Below are positions 43,921 through 53,339 of a stretch of 64,000 bases of DNA, piece by piece. This DNA comes from Cecembia calidifontis. GTDB taxonomy: Bacteria; Bacteroidota; Bacteroidia; Cytophagales; Cyclobacteriaceae. A program made the translations under genes and the position numbers. The notes under the pieces are model-generated. The model saw nothing but the letters and a program-made list of their open reading frames with translations. It made no database searches and was not told the DNA's origin. The stretch is taken from the NCBI RefSeq assembly GCF_004216715.1, contig NZ_SGXG01000001.1, forward strand, positions 4,654,501-4,718,500, in the 5' to 3' direction. The number at the start of each line of letters is the position of its first letter. The first letter of the stretch is position 1.

Positions 43921-45159
43921 TTAAAGTTTATTCTTTTTTATATAATCTCTCGCTTCCTTGTGAGCAGGATGTTTTCTTTTAGCGTATTTTTTGACTTTGT
44001 TGAAATATTCTTTTGCCTGGGCCTTATTTTTGTCCTCATTGGCCATTTTGCCCAAAGCAATCAGGGAATAGAGATAATAACCACTCTCCTGGCTTTCAGA
44101 TTCCTCCCCATAGGAAAGCGTTTGCAGGTAATATTTTTTTGCATTGGCCCTGTCATTGACCCTGTCGTAATACTGCGCTAGGTAAAAAGCTGCATACCTC
44201 CCGCTGTTGGCTTCATATCCGGTCCATTTTTCATCAATTCTCCTCAAAATCTCTTCTGATTGCTCTTTAGATTCTGTAATCCTGCCGACTGTATACAAAT
44301 GCCTGGCATAAGACCTGTGGAAATAAGGGTTATTGGGAAACTTGGTATGAAGATATTCCGTTATTGCCAAAGCCTTGTAGGGCTGTTTTTCTTCAGAAGC
44401 ATATAAGCGGAAAAGAAAATATTGAGCCTCCACCCTTGCATAAAATGCATTCTGCGCCACATCTTCCAGTTGTTTTAGCCCTAATGCCTTGTCTCCTTTA
44501 GGAAAGAGGGCTACCACCGGCTTCAAGATGGGGTAATTTTCAGGAATCCACACTGAAAAATAATTGAACAAAGCATCCCCTAAGAGCAATTCCGGGTTGA
44601 GCTCTTCCTCACCTTTACTCATATTCAAGTATTTGAGGGCATTTTTACCGGCAAAAGTAGCCTTGGTCCAGCTTTTTCGCTCACTCAGTAACCTTCCCTG
44701 AAAACCATAGGCTCCGGCCAGGAAAAACGCTGCTTCTTTGTTTCCGGGATCTTTATCAAGCATTTTCTTGGCTTTTTCTATCACTACATCCATCTGCTTG
44801 ATAAAAAGGTCATCATATCGTTTATTTTCTACATCTGGAGCTATTTTCCACCAGGTACTCAATCCCATTAAAAAATAAGGCAAAGGATGATCAGGATACT
44901 GGTATTGCATCACCTTGAATCCCCTCTCTGCTTTCTCAAACTCAAAATTGTAAAGGGCATTGACATTTTCTGTAATCCTGAACTGCAATCCTTTATCCAA
45001 TAGCAAATAAGGCGACTCATTTTCACCAATTTTATCCAATGGTGAATTGGCCCCCTGCTCCGCAGACTGAAAAGCAAAGCTATCCGATGCCATACCTCCT
45101 TGCAAAAGCCAGAAGAAAAAAATCAGCACCGATATTCCGTTTTTTATTTTCAATTGCAT
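43921..45159 (-). CDS. Tetratricopeptide-repeat exported protein
   Basis: A 412-residue protein with a signal peptide (ISVLIFFFWLLQGGMA) followed by helical TPR-like repeats throughout (for example YNFEFEKAERGFKVMQYQYPDHPLPYFLMG, EAAFFLAGAYGFQGR, YFHRSYARHLYTVGRITESKEQSEEIL). Probably periplasmic or outer-membrane associated. The function is unknown. It is divergent from the membrane-protein gene at 45237, with overlapping promoter regions. Confidence 0.85.
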   Translation of the reverse strand: MQLKIKNGISVLIFFFWLLQGGMASDSFAFQSAEQGANSPLDKIGENESPYLLLDKGLQFRITENVNALYNFEFEKAERGFKVMQYQYPDHPLPYFLMGLSTWWKIAPDVENKRYDDLFIKQMDVVIEKAKKMLDKDPGNKEAAFFLAGAYGFQGRLLSERKSWTKATFAGKNALKYLNMSKGEEELNPELLLGDALFNYFSVWIPENYPILKPVVALFPKGDKALGLKQLEDVAQNAFYARVEAQYFLFRLYASEEKQPYKALAITEYLHTKFPNNPYFHRSYARHLYTVGRITESKEQSEEILRRIDEKWTGYEANSGRYAAFYLAQYYDRVNDRANAKKYYLQTLSYGEESESQESGYYLYSLIALGKMANEDKNKAQAKEYFNKVKKYAKRKHPAHKEARDYIKKNKL

Positions 45160-45178
45160 ACTTGTTCTAAATCTTCCC

Positions 45179-45186
45179 CAAAATTA
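45179..45186 (-). promoter_or_regulatory. -7 promoter box (TAATTTTG) for the TPR protein gene
   Basis: Exact TAnnTTTG match 20 bp upstream of the ATG on the minus strand; one of a divergent pair. Confidence 0.4.
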
Positions 45187-45208
45187 TGGGCTAATCCAAA
45201 TAATCGTT

Positions 45209-45216
45209 TAGATTTG
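45209..45216 (+). promoter_or_regulatory. -7 promoter box (TAGATTTG) for the membrane protein gene
   Basis: Exact TAnnTTTG match 21 bp upstream of the ATG at 45237; the other member of the divergent pair. Confidence 0.4.
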
Positions 45217-45236
45217 GTATAAATTATTTCTTTTTT

Positions 45237-45884
45237 ATGCCGCACCAAACAACCACACTCTCAGAACGTATAGAATCGATTTTAGATTTCGATAAAAGAA
45301 TATTTTTTTTCATTCTGGTGTTATTTTTTGTTGTAATCCGGTACATCACCAATGACCTTATCTTACAATCCATTCCCGGCTATGAAAAACTAGAGGAGGA
45401 AGGCTCCTTTCTTATCTTTCATGTTTTCAACACCCTGAATTACCTGTGGACACCTTTTGCTCTACTCTGGAAGTTTACCCTAACTTCATTTTTAATCTGG
45501 ACAGGAGCATTTGCATTCGGTTATAAAATATCATTCAAGAAGCTATGGCAATTTGTCATGGTAGCAGAAGTTATTTTCATTTTACCTGAATTATTCAAAA
45601 TGATCTATTTCATCCAGCCCCATGAGAGCGTAAGTTTTCAGGAAATAAAAGACTATTACCCATTGTCACTGTTCACTTTGATCGACGGCCCCTCTTTCGA
45701 TACCAGATTCCATTACCCGCTCCGGGCTATCAATCTTTTTGAACTGATTTACATCTACCTCTTGACCCTGGGATTCCAACACCTAAGCAATAGAAGTTTC
45801 AGCACTTCATTTATTGTCATCCTATTCAGTTACGTCCTGTTTTTCCTGTTATGGCTGGTTTTTTATATCCTGGTATATAAATAA
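45237..45884 (+). CDS. Hypothetical multi-pass membrane protein (Yip1-like)
   Basis: 215 residues with five hydrophobic helices (about 22-42, 65-90, 95-110, 115-130, 175-213) and a short cytoplasmic N-terminus (MPHQTTTLSERIESILDFDKR). The arrangement recalls Yip1-domain proteins, but no diagnostic motif was seen. The function is unknown. Confidence 0.7.
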   Translation: MPHQTTTLSERIESILDFDKRIFFFILVLFFVVIRYITNDLILQSIPGYEKLEEEGSFLIFHVFNTLNYLWTPFALLWKFTLTSFLIWTGAFAFGYKISFKKLWQFVMVAEVIFILPELFKMIYFIQPHESVSFQEIKDYYPLSLFTLIDGPSFDTRFHYPLRAINLFELIYIYLLTLGFQHLSNRSFSTSFIVILFSYVLFFLLWLVFYILVYK

Positions 45885-45952
45885 GTCCATTCCCCAAAAA
45901 AATTGCTCCCTTGATTTTTTTGATTGGTATATTTAACAGAAAAGCAAATGCT

Positions 45953-47827
45953 ATGATGAATACATACCGATCCATTTTCCTAATCTGGGCTTTTTTTGTG
46001 ACCCTGTTTCAAGCCAAGGCACAGGAGCCCGGATATGTAGAAACCCATTATGAAAAAGTGGAATACCAAATCCCAATGAGGGATGGGGTCAAACTGCATA
46101 CGGTGGTATATACCCCCAAAGACAAAACAAAGAAATATCCTTTTGTCATGCAGCGCACTCCTTACAGTTCAGGCCCTTATGGAAAAGGGGAAATGAAAAC
46201 CCTTTTGGGCCCATCAGAAAAAATGATGAAAGATGGATACATTTTCGTGTATCAGGATGTAAGAGGAAGATGGATGTCGGAAGGTAAATATGACAATATG
46301 CGGCCAACTGTTCCCCACAGAAAAAAGGGAAGCAAAGAAATCGATGAAAGCACTGACACCTATGACACCATAGAATGGCTTTTGAAAAACATTCAAAACC
46401 ACAATGGGAAATTTGGGCAATGGGGTATCTCCTACCCTGGTTTTTATGCGGCAGCAGCCCTCCCTTTTGCCCATCCGGCACTTAAGGCTGTTTCTCCTCA
46501 GGCGCCTATCGGAGATTTTTATTTTGATGATTTCCATCACAACGGCGCATATTTTCTGAGTTATTGGGTAGCCACAGCTGTATTTGGCTATCAACATAAT
46601 GGACCGACCGATAAACCCTGGTACACCATGGTAAATACCGGAACAAAGGATGCCTACCAGTTTTTTATGGACATGGGTTCCCTAAAAAATGCTGACAAAT
46701 ACTATGGAGAAGACAATTTCTTTTGGACCCAATTGAAAGAAAACCCAGATTACAATGAATTCTGGCAAAAAAGAAGCATTATTCCGCATCTGAAAGATGT
46801 CAAACCCGCGGTAATGACTGTAGGGGGATGGTTTGATGCAGAAGATCTCTATGGCCCATTGACCATTTACAAAACCATCGAAAAGAACAATCCCAACACC
46901 TACAACACCCTGGTCATGGGCCCTTGGTCCCACGGGGACTGGGCAAGGGAAAGGGGATATCAGCAGGTTTCCAACATCTATTTTGGGGATTCTATCTCTA
47001 CCTGGTACCAAAAAAATGTAGAGGCTGTATTTTTTGAGCACTTCCTCAAAGGACCTGCTGATGGAAAAACCAATTTGCCGGAGGCTTACATCTTTGATAC
47101 AGGAAAAAATGAATGGAGAACCTTTGATACCTGGCCTCCAAAAGAAGCGGTCAATACCGTCTATTACCCCCATGCTAATGGCAAATTGTCTACACAGACT
47201 CCACGAGGAAATGAAGTGTCCACTTTTATTTCAGATCCTGCAAAACCCGTACCTTACAGCCCTGATATCAAATTTAACTTTACTCCAAGAAAATACATGG
47301 CCGATGACCAGCGCTTTGCTGCAAGAAGACCGGATGTATTGGTTTTTGAAACCGATGTCTTGGAAGAAGATTTGACACTTGCAGGAGAAATTATGGCCAA
47401 GCTGATGGTTTCCACTTCGGAAACCGATGCGGATTGGATTGTTAAACTGGTGGATGTCTTCCCAGCTGATACACCGGACCATGAGCGTGTCCAGGAAGGA
47501 ACCCATCTGAGCAATTACCACATGATGGTACGGTCTGAAGTCATCAGGGGAAGATACAGGGAAAGTTTCTCCGAGCCGAAACCATTTGTACCCAATCAAA
47601 TCACTGAAGTGCCTTTACAGTTACAGGATGTCATGCACACCTTTAAAAAAGGACATAAAATCCAGATTCAAATACAAAGCACCTGGTTCCCTTTAATAGA
47701 CAGAAATCCCCAGAAATATGTAGAAAATATTTTCAAGGCAGATGATGCTGATTTCATTAAGGCAACCCACAAAGTTTATCATGATGCTGAAAACCCAACA
47801 GCCATCCATGTTCAGATATTGAAATAA
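45953..47827 (+). CDS. CocE/NonD-family alpha/beta hydrolase (X-Pro dipeptidyl-peptidase-like)
   Basis: An exported serine hydrolase of about 625 residues; two adjacent ATG codons (45953, 45956) are possible starts, and a TTG further upstream is unlikely. It has a signal peptide (SIFLIWAFFVTLFQAKAQ) and a family N-terminus (YQIPMRDGVKLHTVVYTPKD). The nucleophile elbow is GQWGISYPGFYA (Ser of GISYPG), with MTVGGWFDAEDLYGPL near the acid and GPWSHGDWA near the His. The C-terminal jelly-roll domain is typical. Acts on acyl esters or X-Pro peptides; the substrate is not predictable. Confidence 0.92.
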   Translation: MMNTYRSIFLIWAFFVTLFQAKAQEPGYVETHYEKVEYQIPMRDGVKLHTVVYTPKDKTKKYPFVMQRTPYSSGPYGKGEMKTLLGPSEKMMKDGYIFVYQDVRGRWMSEGKYDNMRPTVPHRKKGSKEIDESTDTYDTIEWLLKNIQNHNGKFGQWGISYPGFYAAAALPFAHPALKAVSPQAPIGDFYFDDFHHNGAYFLSYWVATAVFGYQHNGPTDKPWYTMVNTGTKDAYQFFMDMGSLKNADKYYGEDNFFWTQLKENPDYNEFWQKRSIIPHLKDVKPAVMTVGGWFDAEDLYGPLTIYKTIEKNNPNTYNTLVMGPWSHGDWARERGYQQVSNIYFGDSISTWYQKNVEAVFFEHFLKGPADGKTNLPEAYIFDTGKNEWRTFDTWPPKEAVNTVYYPHANGKLSTQTPRGNEVSTFISDPAKPVPYSPDIKFNFTPRKYMADDQRFAARRPDVLVFETDVLEEDLTLAGEIMAKLMVSTSETDADWIVKLVDVFPADTPDHERVQEGTHLSNYHMMVRSEVIRGRYRESFSEPKPFVPNQITEVPLQLQDVMHTFKKGHKIQIQIQSTWFPLIDRNPQKYVENIFKADDADFIKATHKVYHDAENPTAIHVQILK

Positions 47828-47850
47828 ACATTTAAAATAGTTAATGGGGT

Positions 47851-47876
47851 AAGGGGAGAGTTTTTTCCCCTTTTCT
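47851..47876 (+). terminator. Probable terminator after the CocE-family gene
   Basis: AAGGGGA...TCCCCTT stem followed by TTCT; 24 bp after the stop. Confidence 0.55.
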
Positions 47877-48179
47877 AACCTTCTTCTACACCAATCAAAA
47901 AAATTTCCCTCCCGATACATAGAACCTGGAATTTAGTCATAGGCACATAGTTCTTGGTTTTTTTTACTTTTACCTTGGATCTTATTCCCAACTTATAACC
48001 TGGCCTCCCCGATTGCCTTGCTCGCGGAAAAGGATCTTTAAAATCAGTATACTGGACTGATTCTTTACATCTGATCATCCTTTTCCCCTTTCCCCTTTTA
48101 CCATTTTGCTTCTCATGCTTTTCGATAAACTTCTTTAAATTTGTCTCTATTAACACCAAGTCAACAAATCAAAGATTTT
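47877..48179. other. Spacer without a recognised gene
   Basis: About 300 bp between the CocE and M3 peptidase genes. A 94-codon open frame on the minus strand (47875-48159) has no recognisable motif, a biased basic composition and overlaps spacer words (TTTTACTTTTACCTTGGATCTT near 47965), so it is not called. The M3 gene promoter should lie here; no clear TAnnTTTG box was identified. Confidence 0.4.
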
Positions 48180-50210
48180 ATGAATCCATTATTGGAAAAA
48201 TTCGATACGCCCTTTGAAACCGCTCCTTTTCATCTGATCAAAATTGAGCACTACCTTCCTGCTGTGAAGGAAGCCATACAACTTGCCAAATCCGAAATAG
48301 AAGCCATCAAGTCTTCCCCAATACCGGATTTTGAAAACACCATTGTCGCCCTGGACAGATCGGGGGAAAAGCTGAACATCATTTCCTCTATATTCTTCAA
48401 TATCAATAGTGCTGAAACCAATGATGAGATTCAGGCATTGGCAAGAGAAATATCTCCTTTACTCACTGCGCACAGCAATGACATCCTTTTGGATGAAGAG
48501 CTGTTCAGAAGGATTCAGTTAGTTTATGAACAGAGAAACGATCTCCAACTCACAGAAGAGCAAAAAACCCTGTTGGATAAAACATACAAGGCCTTTGTCA
48601 GAAATGGAGCCAAATTGGATGATTCCCAAAAAGCCCGATTGAGGGAAATAGATAGGGAGTTATCACAACTCAGTCTGAAGTTCGGAGAAAATGTACTTGC
48701 TGAAACCAACAAATTTGAATTGGTAATAGAAAATGAAGCAGACTTGGCCGGTCTTCCTGAAGCCATCAAAGAAGCCGCTGCACAGACGGCGGAGGAAAAA
48801 GGAAAGCCCGGTAAATGGGTATTTACCCTCGCTTTCCCCAGCTACATCCCTTTTATGACGTATGCGGAAAACAGGGAATTGAGAAAGCAGCTATTCATTG
48901 CCTATAATACAAAATCCTGCAAAGGAGATGAGTTGGACAACCAACAAAACATCAAAGACATGCTGCGCTTGAAAAATGAGCGGGTAAATCTTTTGGGATA
49001 TAAAAGGTATGCCGACTTTGTTTTGGAAGAGCGGATGGCCAAAAGTGCAAGCACAGTAATGGAATTTCTGCAAAATTTACTGGAAAAGGCAAAACCCAAG
49101 GCGCAATTGGAAATTGAAGAACTTGAAGCTTTTGCCAAAGAGTTGGATGGCTTAGATAAACTTCAAAAATGGGATTATAACTATTATGCCGAAAAGCTGA
49201 AAAAGAAAAAGTATGAAGTAGATGATGAACTTTTACGCCCCTATTTCAAACTTGAAAATGTTATTGAAGGAGTTTTTACCACCGCTGAAAAACTCTACGG
49301 CATCAGATTTGTCGAAAATGCCGCCATACCGAAATACCATCCTGAAGTGACCACCTATGAAGTCATTGATACAGACGGAAATCATGTAGCGGTATTTTAT
49401 GCCGACTTTTTCCCCAGGCCTGGAAAAAGAAATGGAGCATGGATGACGAGTTTCAGAGGGCAAAAAATCATAAATGGGGTAGATTACAGGCCTCATGTCT
49501 CCATTGTTTGTAATTTCACCAAACCCACCAAAACAAAGCCTTCACTTTTAACTTTCAATGAGGTAACCACCTTATTCCATGAATTCGGCCATGCTTTGCA
49601 TGGCATGTTGGCAAAAGGAAATTATGAATCCTTATCCGGTACCAGTGTTTATTGGGATTTCGTGGAACTCCCTTCTCAGATTTTTGAAAACTGGTGCTAT
49701 GAAAAGGAGTGTTTGGATTTATTTGCCAAGCATTATGAAACTGAGGAGCCTATTCCTACGGAACTGATCCAAAAGATCAAAAATGCGGCAAATTTCCATC
49801 AGGGCTATCAGACCGTAAGACAGATCAGTTTTGGGCTTTTGGACATGGCTTATCATGGCTCTGATCCTGAAAAAATCTCTGATATTGCAGCTTTTGAAAA
49901 GGAGATCATGAAAGCCACACAATTGCTTCCGGAGGTGGAAGGAACGCTGATGAGCACCTCATTTTCCCATATTTTCCAGGGAGGCTATGCAGCAGGATAC
50001 TACAGCTACAAATGGGCTGAAGTCTTGGATGCAGATGCCTTTGAACTGTTCTTGGAAAGGGGGATTTTTGATCGGGAGACAGCTACTTCATTCAAGCAGC
50101 ACATATTGGCTGCCGGGGGAAGCGAACATCCGTCGATTCTTTATAAAAGATTCAGAGGAAGAGATCCAAGGCCGGAAGCCTTATTGAAAAGAGCGGGTTT
50201 GATCAGTTAA
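48180..50210 (+). CDS. M3-family metallopeptidase (peptidyl-dipeptidase Dcp/oligopeptidase A-like)
   Basis: A cytoplasmic zinc peptidase of 676 residues that degrades short peptides. The ATG at 48180 (MNPLLEKFDTPFETAPF) is the likely start; longer in-frame readings use TTG. The zinc motif HEFGH is in TLFHEFGHALHGML (near residue 467), with a downstream Glu in the DFVELPSQIFENW motif. The C-terminal SHIFQGGYAAGYYSYKWAEVLDADAFELF block is diagnostic for the Dcp/OpdA group. A terminator follows. Confidence 0.95.
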   Translation: MNPLLEKFDTPFETAPFHLIKIEHYLPAVKEAIQLAKSEIEAIKSSPIPDFENTIVALDRSGEKLNIISSIFFNINSAETNDEIQALAREISPLLTAHSNDILLDEELFRRIQLVYEQRNDLQLTEEQKTLLDKTYKAFVRNGAKLDDSQKARLREIDRELSQLSLKFGENVLAETNKFELVIENEADLAGLPEAIKEAAAQTAEEKGKPGKWVFTLAFPSYIPFMTYAENRELRKQLFIAYNTKSCKGDELDNQQNIKDMLRLKNERVNLLGYKRYADFVLEERMAKSASTVMEFLQNLLEKAKPKAQLEIEELEAFAKELDGLDKLQKWDYNYYAEKLKKKKYEVDDELLRPYFKLENVIEGVFTTAEKLYGIRFVENAAIPKYHPEVTTYEVIDTDGNHVAVFYADFFPRPGKRNGAWMTSFRGQKIINGVDYRPHVSIVCNFTKPTKTKPSLLTFNEVTTLFHEFGHALHGMLAKGNYESLSGTSVYWDFVELPSQIFENWCYEKECLDLFAKHYETEEPIPTELIQKIKNAANFHQGYQTVRQISFGLLDMAYHGSDPEKISDIAAFEKEIMKATQLLPEVEGTLMSTSFSHIFQGGYAAGYYSYKWAEVLDADAFELFLERGIFDRETATSFKQHILAAGGSEHPSILYKRFRGRDPRPEALLKRAGLIS

Positions 50211-50227
50211 TTCCTGCTGGAAAAAGT

Positions 50228-50276
50228 AATCCCACAAAAGCCAGGTCATGGCTTTGTGGGATTTTTTAATTTTTGG
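50228..50276 (+). terminator. Rho-independent terminator after the M3 peptidase gene
   Basis: AATCCCACAAAAGCC / GGCTTTGTGGGATT stem followed by TTTTAATTTTT. Confidence 0.88.
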
Positions 50277-50284
50277 CTATCGCC

Positions 50285-51733
50285 CTAATTTACCTTGTTT
50301 TGGTCTTTTCTGAAATGCAATGGAGGAGCCATGTCTCCTATAAGCGGTTCATAAACCACGTCCCCCAACCTTTCATCAAATTCCTTTTTGGCTTCTCTGA
50401 TCAACAGGGGATTAAGGATAAGGTCTTTTCCCGTCAGTGCCATTGTTTTGGCAGCAACCATCATCCCTTTGTAGCCAATGCTCATTCCATCAGCAGCCAC
50501 TGCCTGCCAGGTATGTGCTGCTGTTCCAGGTACCCATGTAGCTGTACTTAAACCTACTGTAGGCACCACATAACTGACATCGCCCACATCGGTGGAAGCG
50601 GGGAAATGGGTCAACTGGTAGGGTTGCACCTGTTTGGCAACAGAAAGAGGAGGTACCCTAGGCGTATTGAAACTTGCCTGGATCTGTTTGGCAAATTCAG
50701 TTTCCTTTTCATCATATTCCACCCCTCCTACAAGGGTAAGGTTTTTGTGCATGGTTTTAGCCAAAGTTTCATTGGGCAGAAGGCCATAAATTCCAGCTAC
50801 CACTTCTACTTCCACCTTTGTACCTGTTCCCATGGCGGCTCCTTCCGCGGCTTTGATGACCCTTTGCCAGATATCTTTCACTTCTGTCACATCTGGATGT
50901 CTGACCATGTATTCCACTACAGCATAATCAGGTACCACATTGGCAGCAAGACCTCCATTGGTGATCACATAATGTATCCTACTTTCCTGATCCACATGCT
51001 CACGCATCATATTGACCATCATATTCATGGCTTCCACACCGTCCAGAGCAGAGCGTCCACGTTGTGGTGCCCCTGCTGCATGGGAAGTCTGACCATGGAA
51101 TTTAAAATACCCCTGCATCACAGCAGTACAGGTAGAAGCATTGGCAGCATTTCTGTCACTGGGATGCCAATTGATTACTGCATCTACCCCTTTAAACAGG
51201 CCTTCTCTTACCATATACACTTTACCCGCTCCCCCCTCTTCTGCAGGAGTTCCAAATATTTTGATGGTCGCCTGAATGTTATTGGCATCTATCCATTCTT
51301 TTAAGGCGACGCCAGAGGCCACCACTGCTGTGCCAAAAAGATTATGCCCGCATCCATGCCCATTTCCTCCATCTACCAATACAGACCTAAAAGGAACAGC
51401 ATCTTGGGACAATCCAGGTAGTGCGTCATATTCTGCAAGAAAACCTATAACCGGTCCACCCTTGTCATAAGTTGCTACGAAAGAGGTGGGCATACCTGCC
51501 AATCCGGTTTCTACTTTAAATCCGGCCGCTCTTAACTCATCAATGAGCAATTTGGAACTGGTAAATTCGAGGTAACCCAATTCAGGATTTTCCCAGATTT
51601 CCCTGGCCACTTTAGAAAACCTTTCGGTATTATTGTCCAGATTTCTGACAATAAATGCGTCATGGGAAGTTTCCTGAGCCATAACAAATAGGGACAAGAA
51701 CCCTCCCATCAAACTGAGTATGGATTTTTTCAT
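50285..51733 (-). CDS. M20-family amidohydrolase (AbgB-like), exported
   Basis: A 482-residue zinc amidohydrolase starting at ATG 51733, with signal peptide MKKSILSLMGGFLSLFVMAQE. Metal-site regions are FLAEYDALPGL, GHGCGHNLFG, TPAEEGGAGK and the late HFPASTDVGDVSYVVP. These are typical of p-aminobenzoyl-glutamate or N-acyl-amino acid hydrolases. The promoter box lies about 95 bp upstream. It converges with the M3 gene. Confidence 0.92.
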   Translation of the reverse strand: MKKSILSLMGGFLSLFVMAQETSHDAFIVRNLDNNTERFSKVAREIWENPELGYLEFTSSKLLIDELRAAGFKVETGLAGMPTSFVATYDKGGPVIGFLAEYDALPGLSQDAVPFRSVLVDGGNGHGCGHNLFGTAVVASGVALKEWIDANNIQATIKIFGTPAEEGGAGKVYMVREGLFKGVDAVINWHPSDRNAANASTCTAVMQGYFKFHGQTSHAAGAPQRGRSALDGVEAMNMMVNMMREHVDQESRIHYVITNGGLAANVVPDYAVVEYMVRHPDVTEVKDIWQRVIKAAEGAAMGTGTKVEVEVVAGIYGLLPNETLAKTMHKNLTLVGGVEYDEKETEFAKQIQASFNTPRVPPLSVAKQVQPYQLTHFPASTDVGDVSYVVPTVGLSTATWVPGTAAHTWQAVAADGMSIGYKGMMVAAKTMALTGKDLILNPLLIREAKKEFDERLGDVVYEPLIGDMAPPLHFRKDQNKVN

Positions 51734-51827
51734 AGAGGTGACTTTTTTGTTTTGCTGAATTACCTGCTCATAAAAATAAGCCAATGAATTGTAAAACAAA
51801 ACAGAATTTTGGATAAGATGAATGATA

Positions 51828-51835
51828 CAAAAGTA
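51828..51835 (-). promoter_or_regulatory. -7 promoter box (TACTTTTG) for the M20 amidohydrolase gene
   Basis: Exact TAnnTTTG match on the minus strand; the predicted leader is about 90 nt. Confidence 0.4.
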
Positions 51836-51922
51836 AAATGATCAACATATTCACCCTTATAAAATCCCAGGATGATGTTTGGAATTTCGCTTATTGATAA
51901 ATATTGAAAACTAAAAGAATCC

Positions 51923-51958
51923 TGGAAAAAAAAGAGGATGTCAAGTGACATCCTCTTT
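51923..51958 (-). terminator. Strong terminator downstream of the 28-residue peptide gene
   Basis: A nearly perfect palindrome AAAGAGGATGTCA / TGACATCCTCTTT (51931-51958) has a T-run only on the minus strand, so it terminates leftward transcription about 70 bp after the peptide's stop codon. Confidence 0.85.
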
Positions 51959-52028
51959 CTAAACTCTTTAATCCATTTGAAAAGCAGTAGCTGTCTTGTG
52001 TAAGTAGCTTTGCACTCCTTGGATCCTG

Positions 52029-52115
52029 TTAGACCACAATGAGTAACCCAACAAGGATCAACCATACGATCGACGAGATCGCCAATAGTATCTTGAATTG
52101 TTTTTCCTCGTTCAT
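52029..52115 (-). CDS. 28-residue single-pass membrane peptide
   Basis: ATG at 52115 encodes MNEEKQFKILLAI followed by SSIVWLILVGLLIVV and TAA: a short charged N-terminus and one hydrophobic helix that ends at the C-terminus. It is below usual ORF cut-offs. Support comes from the clean design of a tail-anchored micro-protein, its own terminator downstream (51923-51958) and a 330-bp gap otherwise empty of genes. No family was recognised; a regulatory or complex-stabilising role like other tiny membrane proteins is possible. Direct evidence of translation is lacking. Confidence 0.6.
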   Translation of the reverse strand: MNEEKQFKILLAISSIVWLILVGLLIVV

Positions 52116-52201
52116 AGCCTTTTTTTTGTTAAATATACAAATATTTTTGCAGTGATTCAAATAAACGAAAAATTTTCTTTTCGCAAAAGAAAAAATAACT
52201 T

Positions 52202-53194
52202 TTAATCACTCAATTCGTGGTAATGTTTCTGATTTTTAGACATATTCAGTGCATTCCACTCAATTTTTGTATCCATGGAAAATTTTCTGACGGGACAATC
52301 TGAGATTTGGCAATAATGACAGCACTTTTCGGGTATACAAGGATCAGCATGTACAAATACCTCCATCACTCCCGGCCAATCATCCTCCAAAACTTTTTCA
52401 AGTTCCTCCACCTCATCATGTACCTGCCCCAAATCCAAATAATACGGAAGTGTAAGGTGCAGATCCACATGGCGATCCCCTCCATATTGCTGTACCCTCA
52501 TATTATGGATATCGATCCAGATATTTTTTCTGTTTCTATTGATAGCGCTGACAGTAGATTCGACCGCAACAGGATCGGCTTCATCCATTAGACCACCTAC
52601 AGACTTTCTGACCAGGCCATATCCTGAAAATAAAATGTACATGGAAAAACCTATGGCAATGACTGAATCCAAAAAGTTCAATCCAGTCAGATAAATGACC
52701 ATTACACCCAAAATCAACAGGAATGAAGTAAAGGTATCTGTCAGTAAATGCTTTCCACTAGCTTCAAGGGTAATACTGTTCAGCTTTTTTCCTTTCCTTT
52801 TGAGAATTGTTCCCAAAATCCCATTGACTGCTCCTGAAAAAGAAACCAAAATGATCCCCTCAAGGAGTTTTTCCAATCCACTTGGAAAAAACAGATTATA
52901 AACAGCCTGGTAAATGATAAATAAGCCTGCCAGCATAATGAGGACCCCTTCCACCCCAGCGCTGAAAAACTCGATTTTCCCATGTCCATAGGGATGGTTA
53001 TCATCCCGGGGTCTGGAACTAAGGTAAATGCTGTAAGAAGCGAAACCAGCTGCTACCACATTCACAATACTTTCAAGTGCATCTGTCAGGATAGCAGTAG
53101 AATTCGTAATGTAAAATGAATAGAACTTCACGATCAGCAGTAAAATACTGATAACAAATGAAATCCTTATCCAAAACGTTTTTTCTTTTTCCAC
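52202..53194 (-). CDS. Cation diffusion facilitator (CDF) transporter with Cys-rich tail
   Basis: A divalent-metal exporter of 330 residues with six predicted helices. Metal-site motifs are TDALES in helix 2 and LTDTFTS in helix 5, with HPYGHGKIEF in the helix 2-3 region. The cytoplasmic domain (about 210-290) ends with VHADPCIPEKCCHYCQISDC, an unusual Cys-rich segment with six Cys and two His that may bind metal. GTG start at 53194. A TATTTTTG promoter box lies 20 bp upstream. Confidence 0.9.
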   Translation of the reverse strand: MEKEKTFWIRISFVISILLLIVKFYSFYITNSTAILTDALESIVNVVAAGFASYSIYLSSRPRDDNHPYGHGKIEFFSAGVEGVLIMLAGLFIIYQAVYNLFFPSGLEKLLEGIILVSFSGAVNGILGTILKRKGKKLNSITLEASGKHLLTDTFTSFLLILGVMVIYLTGLNFLDSVIAIGFSMYILFSGYGLVRKSVGGLMDEADPVAVESTVSAINRNRKNIWIDIHNMRVQQYGGDRHVDLHLTLPYYLDLGQVHDEVEELEKVLEDDWPGVMEVFVHADPCIPEKCCHYCQISDCPVRKFSMDTKIEWNALNMSKNQKHYHELSD

Positions 53195-53214
53195 CGAAGG
53201 TTTTTTTTAAGTGG

Positions 53215-53222
53215 CAAAAATA
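53215..53222 (-). promoter_or_regulatory. -7 promoter box (TATTTTTG) for the CDF transporter gene
   Basis: Exact TAnnTTTG match 21 bp upstream of the GTG start. Confidence 0.4.
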
Positions 53223-53339
53223 AGATTAAATTTAAGGAATGCCCTTATTTATTTCATTCAAGCTCTGCAATTGATTCGATTGCTATCTAAGAGCAACAAT
53301 GTAATAATCCCAACAGGTTCACGGTTTGTTTAAAATATT

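Noticed and set aside
47875..48159. A 94-codon minus-strand open frame
   Set aside because: Highly basic, no motif, overlaps spacer words and the region expected to hold the M3 peptidase promoter.
50606..51304. A 232-codon plus-strand open frame
   Set aside because: It lies antisense within the M20 amidohydrolase gene; composition is rich in His/Phe/Ser with no recognisable domain.
51760..52065. A 101-codon minus-strand open frame overlapping the small peptide gene
   Set aside because: It runs through the strong terminator hairpin and overlaps the better-designed 28-residue peptide in another frame.
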